Source: an uncultured Bacillota bacterium
GTDB taxonomy: Bacteria > Bacillota_I > Bacilli_A > Erysipelotrichales > Erysipelotrichaceae
Direction of reading: 5' to 3'
NCBI GenBank assembly: GCA_949287785.1
Contig: CASEHR010000052.1
Location: 1 to 13,526 of the forward strand
Length of the DNA: 13,526 bases
The position numbers and the translations under genes were made by a program. The notes under the pieces are model-generated. The model had not been told where the DNA came from, did no database searches, and worked only from the letters and a program-made list of their open reading frames with translations. Position 1 is the stretch's first letter. Every line of letters begins with the position of its first letter. Below are positions 1 through 5,727 of the stretch, one piece after another.

Positions 1-401
1 CTGGCGATGAGGATATAGATCATCATCAGGCTGCCGCTGCTGCGGTCATATATCCGCAAGATCGAAAAAGCAGCTATTCCCAGGATGATGCTCATCATGA
101 ATACCGAGGCTATATCGTCCAAAGTGATATCTGCAAACAAGATCGCAATAAAAAACAGATAAATAATATCGACGATCGTTAATCCGATCTGGATTTGCGG
201 AAAGATATTGATAGCGAAAATATAAAGGACCATCGAGATATACAGTAGGATATTAAAACGCTTTTCGCGGATACTGCAAAACTCATAACAGCCGATCAAA
301 ACGATCGCTGCCACCAGAATATCCGTAAAGACCCCGCCCATAAGCAGCGCCGGGACACAGATGGCCGCCAAAACAACCGCACTAATTACTCGAGTTTTCA
401 T
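1..401 (-). CDS. cdsA: Phosphatidate cytidylyltransferase CdsA, 5' part only (runs off the left edge)
   Basis: CdsA makes CDP-diacylglycerol from phosphatidate and CTP, the branch point of membrane phospholipid synthesis, in the cytoplasmic membrane. The frame is open from the ATG at 401 to the left edge (133 codons). It starts MKTRVISAVVLAA, the usual CdsA opening, and is a chain of hydrophobic segments (about residues 5-22, 26-37, 50-64, 72-86 and 97-112) with short charged loops. The conserved C-terminal signature with the catalytic acidic residues lies outside the window, so identity rests on the N-terminus, the membrane pattern and the position after uppS, where cdsA sits in Bacillus-type genomes. 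A good Shine-Dalgarno (GGAGG, 6 bases before the ATG) lies inside uppS, and the two genes overlap by 20 nt, suggesting coupled translation. Confidence 0.85.
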   Translation of the reverse strand, partial: MKTRVISAVVLAAICVPALLMGGVFTDILVAAIVLIGCYEFCSIREKRFNILLYISMVLYIFAINIFPQIQIGLTIVDIIYLFFIAILFADITLDDIASVFMMSIILGIAAFSILRIYDRSSGSLMMIYILIA

Positions 402-1098
402 CTAAGCCTCCAAAACGGCGATGACGCCCTTTATATTCTTCAATACACTTATCGAATTCTTCCTTTGTAAAATCAGGCCATAATGTATCAGTAAACACTA
501 ATTCACTATAGGCGATCTGCCAGAGAAGAAAATTCGAAATCCTTTTCTCACCACTGGTTCTGATCAAAAGATCGACATCAGGCATATTTTTTGTATAAAG
601 AAGTCCGTTAAACAGATCTTCGTCGATGTCATTTTCAGCGCCGTTTTTTACCATCTCCGCATAACATTTACACGCATGCATGATCTCATCTCTTGCACCG
701 TAATTGACCGCAAAAGCCAGCACCATACCTTTATTTTCCTTGGTCTTATCGATCGCATCGATAAAGATCTCCCGCGCAACCTTCGGTATCCGCTCCGTTT
801 CACCAAGCATTACAACTTTGATATCGTTTTCCATCAGTTCTTTCAGATACGATGAAAAAAAGATCTTCGGTAAAGACATGATATAATCGACTTCATCCTG
901 CGGTCTTTTCCAATTCTCCGTGGAAAATGCATAAAGCGTCAAATATTTGACGCCTTTAGCACTTGCATGGATCGCGATATCACGGACGCGCTGAACACCG
1001 ACATAGTGCCCTTCATAGCGCAATTTACCCCTGGCATTCGCCCAACGGCCATTGCCGTCCATGATGATCGCAACATGCTTCAAAGCAACATCAGTCAT
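382..1098 (-). CDS. uppS: Undecaprenyl diphosphate synthase (isoprenyl transferase)
   Basis: This cis-prenyltransferase condenses eight isopentenyl diphosphates onto farnesyl diphosphate to give the C55 lipid carrier of peptidoglycan synthesis. The 238-aa length is normal. The signature HVAIIMDGNGRWA is at residues 8-20 and holds the catalytic Asp14 with Asn16 and Arg18. GH at 30-31, LYAFSTENWKRP, and the C-terminal RTSGEKRISNFLLWQ...YSEL and WPDF motifs follow, all diagnostic of the family. The ATG lies one base after the frr stop codon, and no clear Shine-Dalgarno precedes it, so initiation probably depends on coupling to frr. Downstream it overlaps cdsA by 20 nt. The product supplies the carrier lipid beside the CDP-diacylglycerol enzyme, so both act at the membrane envelope. 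Confidence 0.97.
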   Translation of the reverse strand: MTDVALKHVAIIMDGNGRWANARGKLRYEGHYVGVQRVRDIAIHASAKGVKYLTLYAFSTENWKRPQDEVDYIMSLPKIFFSSYLKELMENDIKVVMLGETERIPKVAREIFIDAIDKTKENKGMVLAFAVNYGARDEIMHACKCYAEMVKNGAENDIDEDLFNGLLYTKNMPDVDLLIRTSGEKRISNFLLWQIAYSELVFTDTLWPDFTKEEFDKCIEEYKGRHRRFGGLDENSSN

Positions 1099-1099
1099 A

Positions 1100-1648
1100 T
1101 TAGATCGTCATGATCTCTTTTTCTTTTTTTGCAGCAATCGCGTCGATGTCTTTGATATATTTGTCGGTATCTTTTTGAACCTGATCAAGCAGATCCTTCT
1201 GCGTATCCTCAGGGATAGTCTTATCTTTTTTTAGCTGGTCATTCATTTCTCTTCGAACATTGCGGATCTGAACTTTAGCTTCTTCAGCGAATTTAGATAC
1301 TTCTTTACAATACTGCTTACGTGTCTCTTCGGTCAGCTGTGGGACTGTGATACGAACGACGGTACCATCATTACTTGGCGGCAAGCCGAGATCCGATTTA
1401 TTGATCGCCTTTTCGATATCCTTTAAGCTCGAAGCATCGTATGGCTTGATAACCAATGTCTTACCCTCGGCTACCTGGATCGAAGCCATCTGGTTGATCG
1501 GTGTCATGGCACCGTAATACTCGACTTCAATGTGGTCGAGCAGCATTGGATTGGCTCTTCCTGTCCTGACGCTTGTCAAACGACTTTCGAATTGGTCGAT
1601 GACCTTGCTCATCTTATCTGAGCATGTACTGATAATATCTTCAAACAT
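1100..1648 (-). CDS. frr: Ribosome recycling factor
   Basis: RRF works with EF-G to split the post-termination ribosome so that subunits can be reused. The 182-aa length matches the family (about 185). Conserved stretches are VRTGRANPMLLDHI near residues 27-40, the following YYG segment with PINQMASI, and SDLGLPPSNDGTVVRI in the middle. The C-terminus is a long lysine-rich helix (QKDTDKYIKDIDAIAAKKEK) of the three-helix bundle. The start is well fixed: AGAAGGAGA ends about 9 bases before the ATG in a 16-bp gap after pyrH. The pyrH-frr-uppS-cdsA order is the standard Firmicutes layout. No unusual residues were noticed. Confidence 0.97.
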   Translation of the reverse strand: MFEDIISTCSDKMSKVIDQFESRLTSVRTGRANPMLLDHIEVEYYGAMTPINQMASIQVAEGKTLVIKPYDASSLKDIEKAINKSDLGLPPSNDGTVVRITVPQLTEETRKQYCKEVSKFAEEAKVQIRNVRREMNDQLKKDKTIPEDTQKDLLDQVQKDTDKYIKDIDAIAAKKEKEIMTI

Positions 1649-1664
1649 ATCGATTGTTCTCCTT

Positions 1665-2363
1665 CTATTTAATTATAGTACCAATCGAGCTATCATTTAT
1701 AGCTTTTTTGATATTTCCTTTTTCATTCATATTAAAGACCAGACAAACTTTATCATATTCCTTGGCCATCGCCGCTGCCGTCAGATCGATGACTTTCAGA
1801 CCTTTTTCCAGCAGCTCATCGTAGCTGATCTCATCATAGCGTCTGGCATCCTTATTGATGCCCGGATCGCTGTCATAGACACCATCTGTTCCGTTTTTAG
1901 CCATCAGGATGATCTCACACTTATTCTCGATAGCTCTCAGAACAGCTGTTGAATCAGTAGAAAAATACGGTTGCGATACACCGCCGCCGAAGATCGTGAC
2001 GATACCTTCATCAAGATATTTACGGGATATCGCCGGATCGTATTTCTCGCACCCTTCAACATCAATCGCGCTTAATGCTTTCGCCCTGACATGATGATCC
2101 AGCAAGACGTTCTCCAGAGCGATCGCATTCATGACCGTCGACATCATGCCCATTCTGTCTGCCGCTATCCGATCAAATCCAAGCTCTTCAAAGATCCGAC
2201 CACGGATCAGGTTGCCACCGCCCACGACTATAGCTACACTGGTGCCCTTTGCCACGATATCCTTGATTTCTTCAGCCAGACTTTCCAGATACTCCGGATC
2301 ATATATACCCTTACCGTTGCCAAGGGCTTCGCCACTGAGCTTTAATAAGACTCGTTTATACAT
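1665..2363 (-). CDS. pyrH: Uridylate (UMP) kinase
   Basis: PyrH phosphorylates UMP to UDP in pyrimidine nucleotide synthesis. It belongs to the amino acid kinase fold and is usually hexameric, activated by GTP and inhibited by UTP. The protein (232 aa) opens RVLLKLSGEALG, with the phosphate-binding Lys8, Ser10 and Gly11. VAIVVGGGNLIRG and DRIAADRMGMMSTVMNA follow (nucleotide and dimer region), then the C-terminal ILMAKNGTDGVYDSDP, typical of bacterial UMP kinases. A strong Shine-Dalgarno, AGGAGG, lies about 6 bases before the ATG. Just upstream is a terminator-like hairpin that separates it from tsf, so the gene is probably expressed by partial read-through. No separate promoter was found in the 57-bp gap. 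Confidence 0.97.
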   Translation of the reverse strand: MYKRVLLKLSGEALGNGKGIYDPEYLESLAEEIKDIVAKGTSVAIVVGGGNLIRGRIFEELGFDRIAADRMGMMSTVMNAIALENVLLDHHVRAKALSAIDVEGCEKYDPAISRKYLDEGIVTIFGGGVSQPYFSTDSTAVLRAIENKCEIILMAKNGTDGVYDSDPGINKDARRYDEISYDELLEKGLKVIDLTAAAMAKEYDKVCLVFNMNEKGNIKKAINDSSIGTIIK

Positions 2364-2374
2364 ATTGACCTCCT

Positions 2375-2405
2375 AAAAATAAAGGGGAAAAGAACTTCCC
2401 CCTTT
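2375..2405 (-). terminator. Intrinsic terminator or attenuator between tsf and pyrH
   Basis: On the minus strand AAAGGGGGAA (2405-2396) pairs with the end of TTTTCCCCTTT (2391-2381) across a short GTTC loop, with four G-C pairs, one G-U pair and A-U pairs at both ends. It is followed by ATTTTT (2380-2375). The hairpin starts about 15 bases after the tsf stop codon. The T-run ends immediately before the pyrH Shine-Dalgarno, so this is likely a partial terminator that sets the ratio of rpsB-tsf to pyrH-frr-uppS-cdsA transcripts. The T-run is short, so termination may be incomplete. Confidence 0.75.
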
Positions 2406-2420
2406 GATTATTCGATTATA

Positions 2421-3308
2421 TTAGCTGATCTGCTTGGCAACTTCTTCAGCGAAGTTTTCTTCTCTTTTTTCAAGACCTTCACCAACCAGGTATCTGACGA
2501 ATGTCTCGACTTCCGTACCGTGCTCTTTGAGATACTGACCGCACTTCTTATCTGGTTCTAAGAAATAGACCTGATCGACTAAGCACATATCCTGCAGATT
2601 CTTTGACACTTTACCTTCGATGATGCCAGCTAATACCTTTTCCGGTTTATTGGCTAAAGCAGCGTCATTCTTGACAATCTCTGTCTGGATCTGTCTTTCA
2701 TGTGCCACTACATCCTCAGGCATATCATTGCGCGATACGTAAGTAGGTGCCATCGATGCGATCTGCATTGCCATGTGTTTAGCTACTTCTTCATCACTTG
2801 AGTTCTTCAATACCAGGCAAACACTGATACTGCCGCCATTGTGCATATAAGTACCGAATGTATCGCCGTCACCCTTTTCAAGTATCGCAAAACGACGTAA
2901 TGTGATCTTTTCACCGATCGTTGAGATGGCTTCGATGAACAGATCGTTCAAAGCCTTGCCATCAACTGTAAGAGCCAACGCTTCCTCATTGGTCTTGACA
3001 TTGCTGTTTAAGATCGTATTGGCTGTCGTATCCAACAACTTCAGGAAATGATCGTTTTTGGATACGAAGTCGGTTTCGGTATTGATCTCGACGATACAAG
3101 CCTTATTGCCGTTTTTGACGACTTTTGAAAGACCTTCAGCAGCGATACGTGATTCTTTCTTAGCTGCTTTTGCAATCCCCTTTTCCCTTAGCCAGTCGAT
3201 AGCTTTATCGATGTCGCCATCGCATTCAGTCAAAGCTTTTTTGCAATCCATCATACCGGCGCCGGTGCGTTCTCTTAGATCTTTTACTTGTTGAGCAGTG
3301 ATTGCCAT
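2421..3308 (-). CDS. tsf: Translation elongation factor Ts
   Basis: EF-Ts is the guanine nucleotide exchange factor of EF-Tu. The 295-aa protein starts MAITAQQVKDLRERTGAGMMDCKKAL, the family's N-terminal UBA-like domain (about 1-52). It carries TDFVSKNDHF at 79-88, in which Asp80 and Phe81 correspond to the residues that enter EF-Tu in the E. coli complex. Two core subdomains follow, and the C-terminus ends with a charged helix. The ATG overlaps the rpsB stop codon by one base (TAATG). Its Shine-Dalgarno AGGAGAGG lies in the last codons of rpsB, so translation of S2 and EF-Ts is coupled. A terminator-like hairpin follows the stop codon. Confidence 0.97.
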   Translation of the reverse strand: MAITAQQVKDLRERTGAGMMDCKKALTECDGDIDKAIDWLREKGIAKAAKKESRIAAEGLSKVVKNGNKACIVEINTETDFVSKNDHFLKLLDTTANTILNSNVKTNEEALALTVDGKALNDLFIEAISTIGEKITLRRFAILEKGDGDTFGTYMHNGGSISVCLVLKNSSDEEVAKHMAMQIASMAPTYVSRNDMPEDVVAHERQIQTEIVKNDAALANKPEKVLAGIIEGKVSKNLQDMCLVDQVYFLEPDKKCGQYLKEHGTEVETFVRYLVGEGLEKREENFAEEVAKQIS

Positions 3309-4267
3309 TATTCCTCTCCTTTTTCTTCTGTCTTTGGTGCAGTTTCTTCAGCCGTTTCTGCTTTTGTCTCTTCCTTTGTTTCTTCTTTTACTTCTTCTTT
3401 TTTATTGATGAAACGCTTTTCCGAGTTGAAGCGGCGTTGACCGTTCATTCTTTGCCGTTTTTCTTCATTTCTCTGACGACGACGTTTTTCCTGTTCTTCG
3501 GCGTGTTTTTCAACATTGATGATCACATCTTCCATCGTAATATCCTGAACATCATCGCCCTCTTGGTAAGCATCTTGTAAAATGCCGCCCTTTGTCTCGA
3601 TGATCGCATCAGCTAAAAGCGACATCATGAGTTTGATCGACTTGATCGCATCATCATTAGCCGGAATAGCATAATCCAATTTATTCGGATCACAGTTAGT
3701 ATCACATAGACCGAATACCGGAATACCGAGCTTGCGTGCTTCCAATACTGCGTTGTATTCTTCTGTCGGATCAACGACGACCAAAGCATCTGGAAGCTTC
3801 TTCATCTCCTTGATACCACCTAGGAAATTATCCAGTCTGGCTGCTTCCTTACGGATCTGAGCGATCTCTTTTTTAGGATAGACATTGATCGTGCCTGAGT
3901 TCTCTAATTCTTCGATCTCCAGCAAGCGCTTGATCCTCTTTTGGATCGTGCGGAAGTTTGTCAATGTACCGCCTAACCATCTCTGGTTGACATAGAAGCT
4001 GCCGCTTCTTAAAGCTTCATCTAAAATGATCTGCTGAGCTTGTTTTTTGGTACCGACAAAAAGTACTTTACCACCCTTTTCAGCGATCTCCTTCATCTTG
4101 TCATAAGCTACTTGAACTTTATCCAGAGTCTTTTCCAGATTAATGATGTAGATACCGTTTTTCGCTGTGTAGATAAATGGTTTACATTTTGGATCCCATC
4201 TTCTGGTCTGATGGCCGAAATGAACACCGTTTTCCAGAAGCTTGCGCATTGTTACTAATTGTGTCAA
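3308..4267 (-). CDS. rpsB: 30S ribosomal protein S2 (uS2), TTG start, long charged C-terminal tail
   Basis: S2 binds late to the 30S subunit, at the head/body junction near S1 in other bacteria. The core carries LLENGVHFGHQTRRW (residues 10-24), NGIYIINL, FVNQRWLGGTLTNF-like residues (91-105), DPTEEYNAVLEA (166-177) and DTNCDPNKLDY (189-199). I start it at TTG 4267, giving 319 aa. GAGAGG lies 8 bases upstream, and the resulting N-terminus MTQLVTMRKLLENG aligns with MSVISMKQLLEAG of Bacillus S2. The in-frame ATG at 4342 lies inside the structured leader and is rejected. An internal ATG at 4249 is a less likely alternative. The core ends near residue 225. About 94 further residues follow, first Arg/Lys/Gln-rich (260-290), then Lys-Glu-Glu-Thr repeats to the end. 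Confidence 0.96.
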   Translation of the reverse strand: MTQLVTMRKLLENGVHFGHQTRRWDPKCKPFIYTAKNGIYIINLEKTLDKVQVAYDKMKEIAEKGGKVLFVGTKKQAQQIILDEALRSGSFYVNQRWLGGTLTNFRTIQKRIKRLLEIEELENSGTINVYPKKEIAQIRKEAARLDNFLGGIKEMKKLPDALVVVDPTEEYNAVLEARKLGIPVFGLCDTNCDPNKLDYAIPANDDAIKSIKLMMSLLADAIIETKGGILQDAYQEGDDVQDITMEDVIINVEKHAEEQEKRRRQRNEEKRQRMNGQRRFNSEKRFINKKEEVKEETKEETKAETAEETAPKTEEKGEE

Positions 4268-4371
4268 TTTAAATTCCTCTCTTTCCGTTACTCCGCCACT
4301 ATTTCGAACACCGATGACCTGTAAGGCACGGAATCGGTGCATCCATAGTGTGTGTATTCGCGCTAAAGCGC
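4268..4371 (-). promoter_or_regulatory. Structured 5' leader of rpsB, candidate S2 autoregulatory RNA
   Basis: About 100 nt separate the predicted transcription start (near 4371) from the TTG. A small hairpin GCGC-TTTA-GCGC (4371-4360) comes first. A larger structure has an outer stem CACTAT (4350-4345) with ATAGTG (4302-4297) and an inner stem CACCGAT (4339-4333) with ATCGGTG (4315-4309), separated by asymmetric internal loops. A 17-nt apical region contains CCT-TAC-AGG. An alternative pairing GCAC/GTGC (4340-4337 with 4330-4327) overlaps the inner stem. Autogenous control of rpsB-tsf through a leader RNA is known in gammaproteobacteria. Whether this fold belongs to a described class cannot be decided here. 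Confidence 0.6.
4276..4282 (-). promoter_or_regulatory. Shine-Dalgarno that fixes the rpsB TTG start
   Basis: AAGAGAGG-like sequence (minus strand, ending at 4276) sits 8 bases before TTG 4267. The ATG codons at 4342 and 4249 have no comparable site at the right distance. Confidence 0.75.
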
Positions 4372-4377
4372 TTATAT

Positions 4378-4405
4378 ATTATAGCAAAACCATCGTCTAT
4401 TTCAA
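4378..4405 (-). promoter_or_regulatory. Promoter of the rpsB-tsf operon (extended -10)
   Basis: On the minus strand, TTGAAA (4405-4400), a 16-base spacer, then TGC-TATAAT with the -10 hexamer at 4383-4378. This is five of six -35 consensus bases, a perfect -10 and a TGn extension, so a strong housekeeping sigma factor promoter is expected, suited to a ribosomal protein gene. The start point should fall near 4371. It is interleaved with the terminator of the upstream gene. Confidence 0.85.
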
Positions 4406-4435
4406 ATAGTTAATACCTATTTTAATGACGATGGT
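4386..4435 (-). terminator. Terminator after the RHH gene, overlapping the rpsB promoter
   Basis: ACCATCGTC (4435-4427) pairs perfectly over 9 bp with GACGATGGT (4397-4389). Inside it, AAATAG (4422-4417) pairs with CTATTT (4409-4404). TTTT follows and then GCTAT. The hairpin starts 19 bases after the stop codon of the ribbon-helix-helix gene. The short T-run makes efficiency uncertain. Its 3' arm contains the spacer of the rpsB promoter, so the two signals share DNA. Confidence 0.65.
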
Positions 4436-4454
4436 CACGATTTTTCTGATATTA

Positions 4455-4652
4455 TTACCGGATATCGATCTTTGGTGCCTTATCGATATCTTCGCCGACA
4501 TATTTGCCGTCTTTTTTTCTCTGACGGACGCATTCCGAAAGGAGATATTCGATCTGTCCGTTGATCGAACGAAAATCATCTTCCGCCCAGGCAGCGATCT
4601 GGTCGTATAATCTGGCGGATAATCGCAAAGGTACTTGCTTTTTCTCAGCCAT
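4455..4652 (-). CDS. Arc-like ribbon-helix-helix DNA-binding protein
   Basis: A 65-aa protein resembling phage P22 Arc. A short strand KQVPLRLS (residues 5-12) is followed by two helices, LYDQIAAWAEDDF and SINGQIEYLLSECVRQRKK. It aligns with Arc QFNLRWP and RSVNSEIYQRV. Two of Arc's three DNA-contacting strand residues are kept (Gln6, Arg10), and the middle one is Pro8 instead of Asn. A charged tail of about 15 residues follows the fold. The ATG at 4652 overlaps the SPFH stop codon (TGATG) and lacks a clear Shine-Dalgarno, so it is translated by coupling. A longer in-frame start at 4703 would lie inside the SPFH gene and add 17 residues before the fold; I reject it. The pairing suggests it represses its own operon through the dyad at 5663-5700. 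That role is inferred. Confidence 0.88.
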   Translation of the reverse strand: MAEKKQVPLRLSARLYDQIAAWAEDDFRSINGQIEYLLSECVRQRKKDGKYVGEDIDKAPKIDIR

Positions 4653-5653
4653 CAATATAGTGATCCGGAATTGACGATCGGTTGTGCATCTTTGTTGCCG
4701 CACAAGACGACAAGCAAGTTCGAAACCATGGCTGCTTTGCGTTCATCATCAAGATCGACGATCTTTTCTTCGTTCAGCTTTGCCAGAGCCATTTGAACCA
4801 TTCCGACCGCTCCATCAACGATCATCTTGCGGGCGTCGATGATCGCAGAAGCCTGCTGCCTTTGCAACATTGCGGCAGCGATCTCAGGTGCATAGGCCAG
4901 GTAGGTGATCCTTGCATCGATGATCTCTATGCCAGCTTCAGCTACACTGTTCTGGATCTTGTCTTTGATCCTTTGGGCAACGACCGTGCTTGAACCTCTC
5001 AGACTACCGTCATCGGCTTTTCCATCACCTGTCGTATCGACATTTTCAGCGACATCATAAGGATAGATCCTGACGATATCCCGTAAAGCGGTATCGCACA
5101 TCAAAGACAAAAACTCTTTGTAGTTGTCGACATTGAAGACCGCTTTGGCTGTATCAACGATCCGCCATGTGACCGCAATTCCGATCTCTACCGGATTGCC
5201 TAAGACATCATTGATCTTTTGTCTTGCGTTATTCAGTGTCATCACCTTTAGCGATATGCGATTACCGGTCGATTCGAAATTGATATTCTGCTTGCCTAAA
5301 GGAGTTGCGATGATCCCCTCATTTTTAACATCGCCGCTTTGCGATAAAGATGTATTCTTCGCCGGGTTCAGGGCTGTGCAGAAAGGATTGACGTAAAAGA
5401 AACCCGGTCCCTTCAATGTGCCTACATAGTTACCAAAAAGTGTCAGGACTAAAGCTTCTTGCGGTCTTAGAACCTTCAGACCGGCAAACATGATCATCGA
5501 AACGACAAACATGATCATCGAAATGATACCCAGAAAAACACTGTCACAGGCGATGCCGTATATTAAAACCACGATCGATAACAGACTCAGGACGATCAAT
5601 CCGATAAGCATCATCATCCCGTACTTTTTTCCTTCTAAGATCTTTTCTTGCAT
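4652..5653 (-). CDS. Membrane-anchored SPFH (stomatin/prohibitin/flotillin-type) protein
   Basis: The 333-aa protein has two N-terminal membrane helices (about residues 13-35 and 38-57). The SPFH domain follows, from LKVLRPQEALVLTLFG (59-74), through GPGFFYVNPF and the WRIVD/VFNV strands, to IIDARITYLAYAPEIAAAML (244-263). A long alanine/glutamine-rich helix (264-295) is probably coiled-coil forming. SPFH proteins oligomerise on membranes and organise domains or chaperone proteases; the partner here is unknown. Residues 206-215 (DTTGDGKADD) resemble an EF-hand or dockerin calcium loop. I chose the ATG at 5653 because GGAGG lies 5 bases before it; the in-frame ATG at 5665 overlaps that ribosome site. 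The gene forms a two-gene unit with the RHH protein and has its own promoter and terminator. Confidence 0.9.
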   Translation of the reverse strand: MQEKILEGKKYGMMMLIGLIVLSLLSIVVLIYGIACDSVFLGIISMIMFVVSMIMFAGLKVLRPQEALVLTLFGNYVGTLKGPGFFYVNPFCTALNPAKNTSLSQSGDVKNEGIIATPLGKQNINFESTGNRISLKVMTLNNARQKINDVLGNPVEIGIAVTWRIVDTAKAVFNVDNYKEFLSLMCDTALRDIVRIYPYDVAENVDTTGDGKADDGSLRGSSTVVAQRIKDKIQNSVAEAGIEIIDARITYLAYAPEIAAAMLQRQQASAIIDARKMIVDGAVGMVQMALAKLNEEKIVDLDDERKAAMVSNLLVVLCGNKDAQPIVNSGSLY

Positions 5654-5658
5654 AATAT

Positions 5659-5663
5659 CCTCC
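5659..5663 (-). promoter_or_regulatory. Shine-Dalgarno that fixes the SPFH gene start
   Basis: GGAGG on the minus strand, 5 bases before ATG 5653. It overlaps the upstream ATG at 5665, which therefore has no ribosome site of its own. Confidence 0.8.
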
Positions 5664-5700
5664 ATATGATATCTTTATGATATCATATTAATATCATATG
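5663..5700 (-). promoter_or_regulatory. 38-bp near-palindrome with 11-bp periodicity, candidate operator
   Basis: CATATGATAT (5663-5672) and ATATCATATG (5691-5700) form the outer arms and ATGATATCAT (5677-5686) the centre, all on one dyad axis at 5681/5682. Sixteen of nineteen position pairs are complementary. On the plus strand TATGATATC occurs at 5665 and 5676, and its inverse GATATCATA at 5679 and, with one mismatch, at 5690, so both pairs are spaced 11 bp, one helical turn. The axis lies within the -10 hexamer and the outer arm reaches the -35. This is the layout of a repressor site that holds several dimers. The co-transcribed RHH protein is the obvious candidate. Confidence 0.75.
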
Positions 5701-5704
5701 TCAA
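5677..5704 (-). promoter_or_regulatory. Promoter of the SPFH-RHH operon
   Basis: On the minus strand, TTGACA (5704-5699, perfect -35), a 16-base spacer and TATCAT (5682-5677, five of six). The expected start near 5670 gives a 5' leader of about 17 nt that holds only the Shine-Dalgarno. The hexamers are embedded in the candidate operator. Confidence 0.75.
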
Positions 5705-5705
5705 T

Positions 5706-5727
5706 AAAAAAAGATCCTTAGCGGATC
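5706..5727 (-). terminator. Terminator embedding the ppaC stop codon
   Basis: GATCC (5727-5723) pairs with GGATC (5717-5713) around the loop GCTAA, which contains the ppaC stop codon TAA (5720-5718). Seven T residues follow (5712-5706). AAAGA upstream could extend the stem across a two-base bulge against the T-run. The stem is short, but the T-run and position are right. It insulates the SPFH promoter a few bases further on. Confidence 0.7.

Noticed and set aside
1103..1117. Small inverted repeat AGATC/GATCT at the frr end
   Set aside because: Only 5 bp inside coding sequence, with no T-run; expected by chance given the abundance of GATC.
3302..3580. Plus-strand frame coding a very Phe-rich hydrophobic protein
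   Set aside because: It is the mirror of the purine-rich KEET repeat region of rpsB, not a membrane protein gene.
4268..4342. ATG-initiated 25-residue extension of S2
   Set aside because: It falls in the structured leader, is not conserved S2 sequence, and lacks a ribosome site; the TTG at 4267 is better.
4653..4703. 17-residue N-terminal extension of the RHH protein from ATG 4703
   Set aside because: It overlaps the SPFH coding end, and the ribbon strand normally begins a few residues after the start, as it does from 4652.
5654..5665. In-frame ATG four codons before the chosen SPFH start
   Set aside because: It overlaps the GGAGG ribosome site that serves the ATG at 5653.
5663..5700. Reading the 38-bp dyad as a second terminator hairpin
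   Set aside because: It spans the -35 to +1 region of a good promoter, is very AT-rich and has no T-run after it; the true terminator is at 5706-5727.
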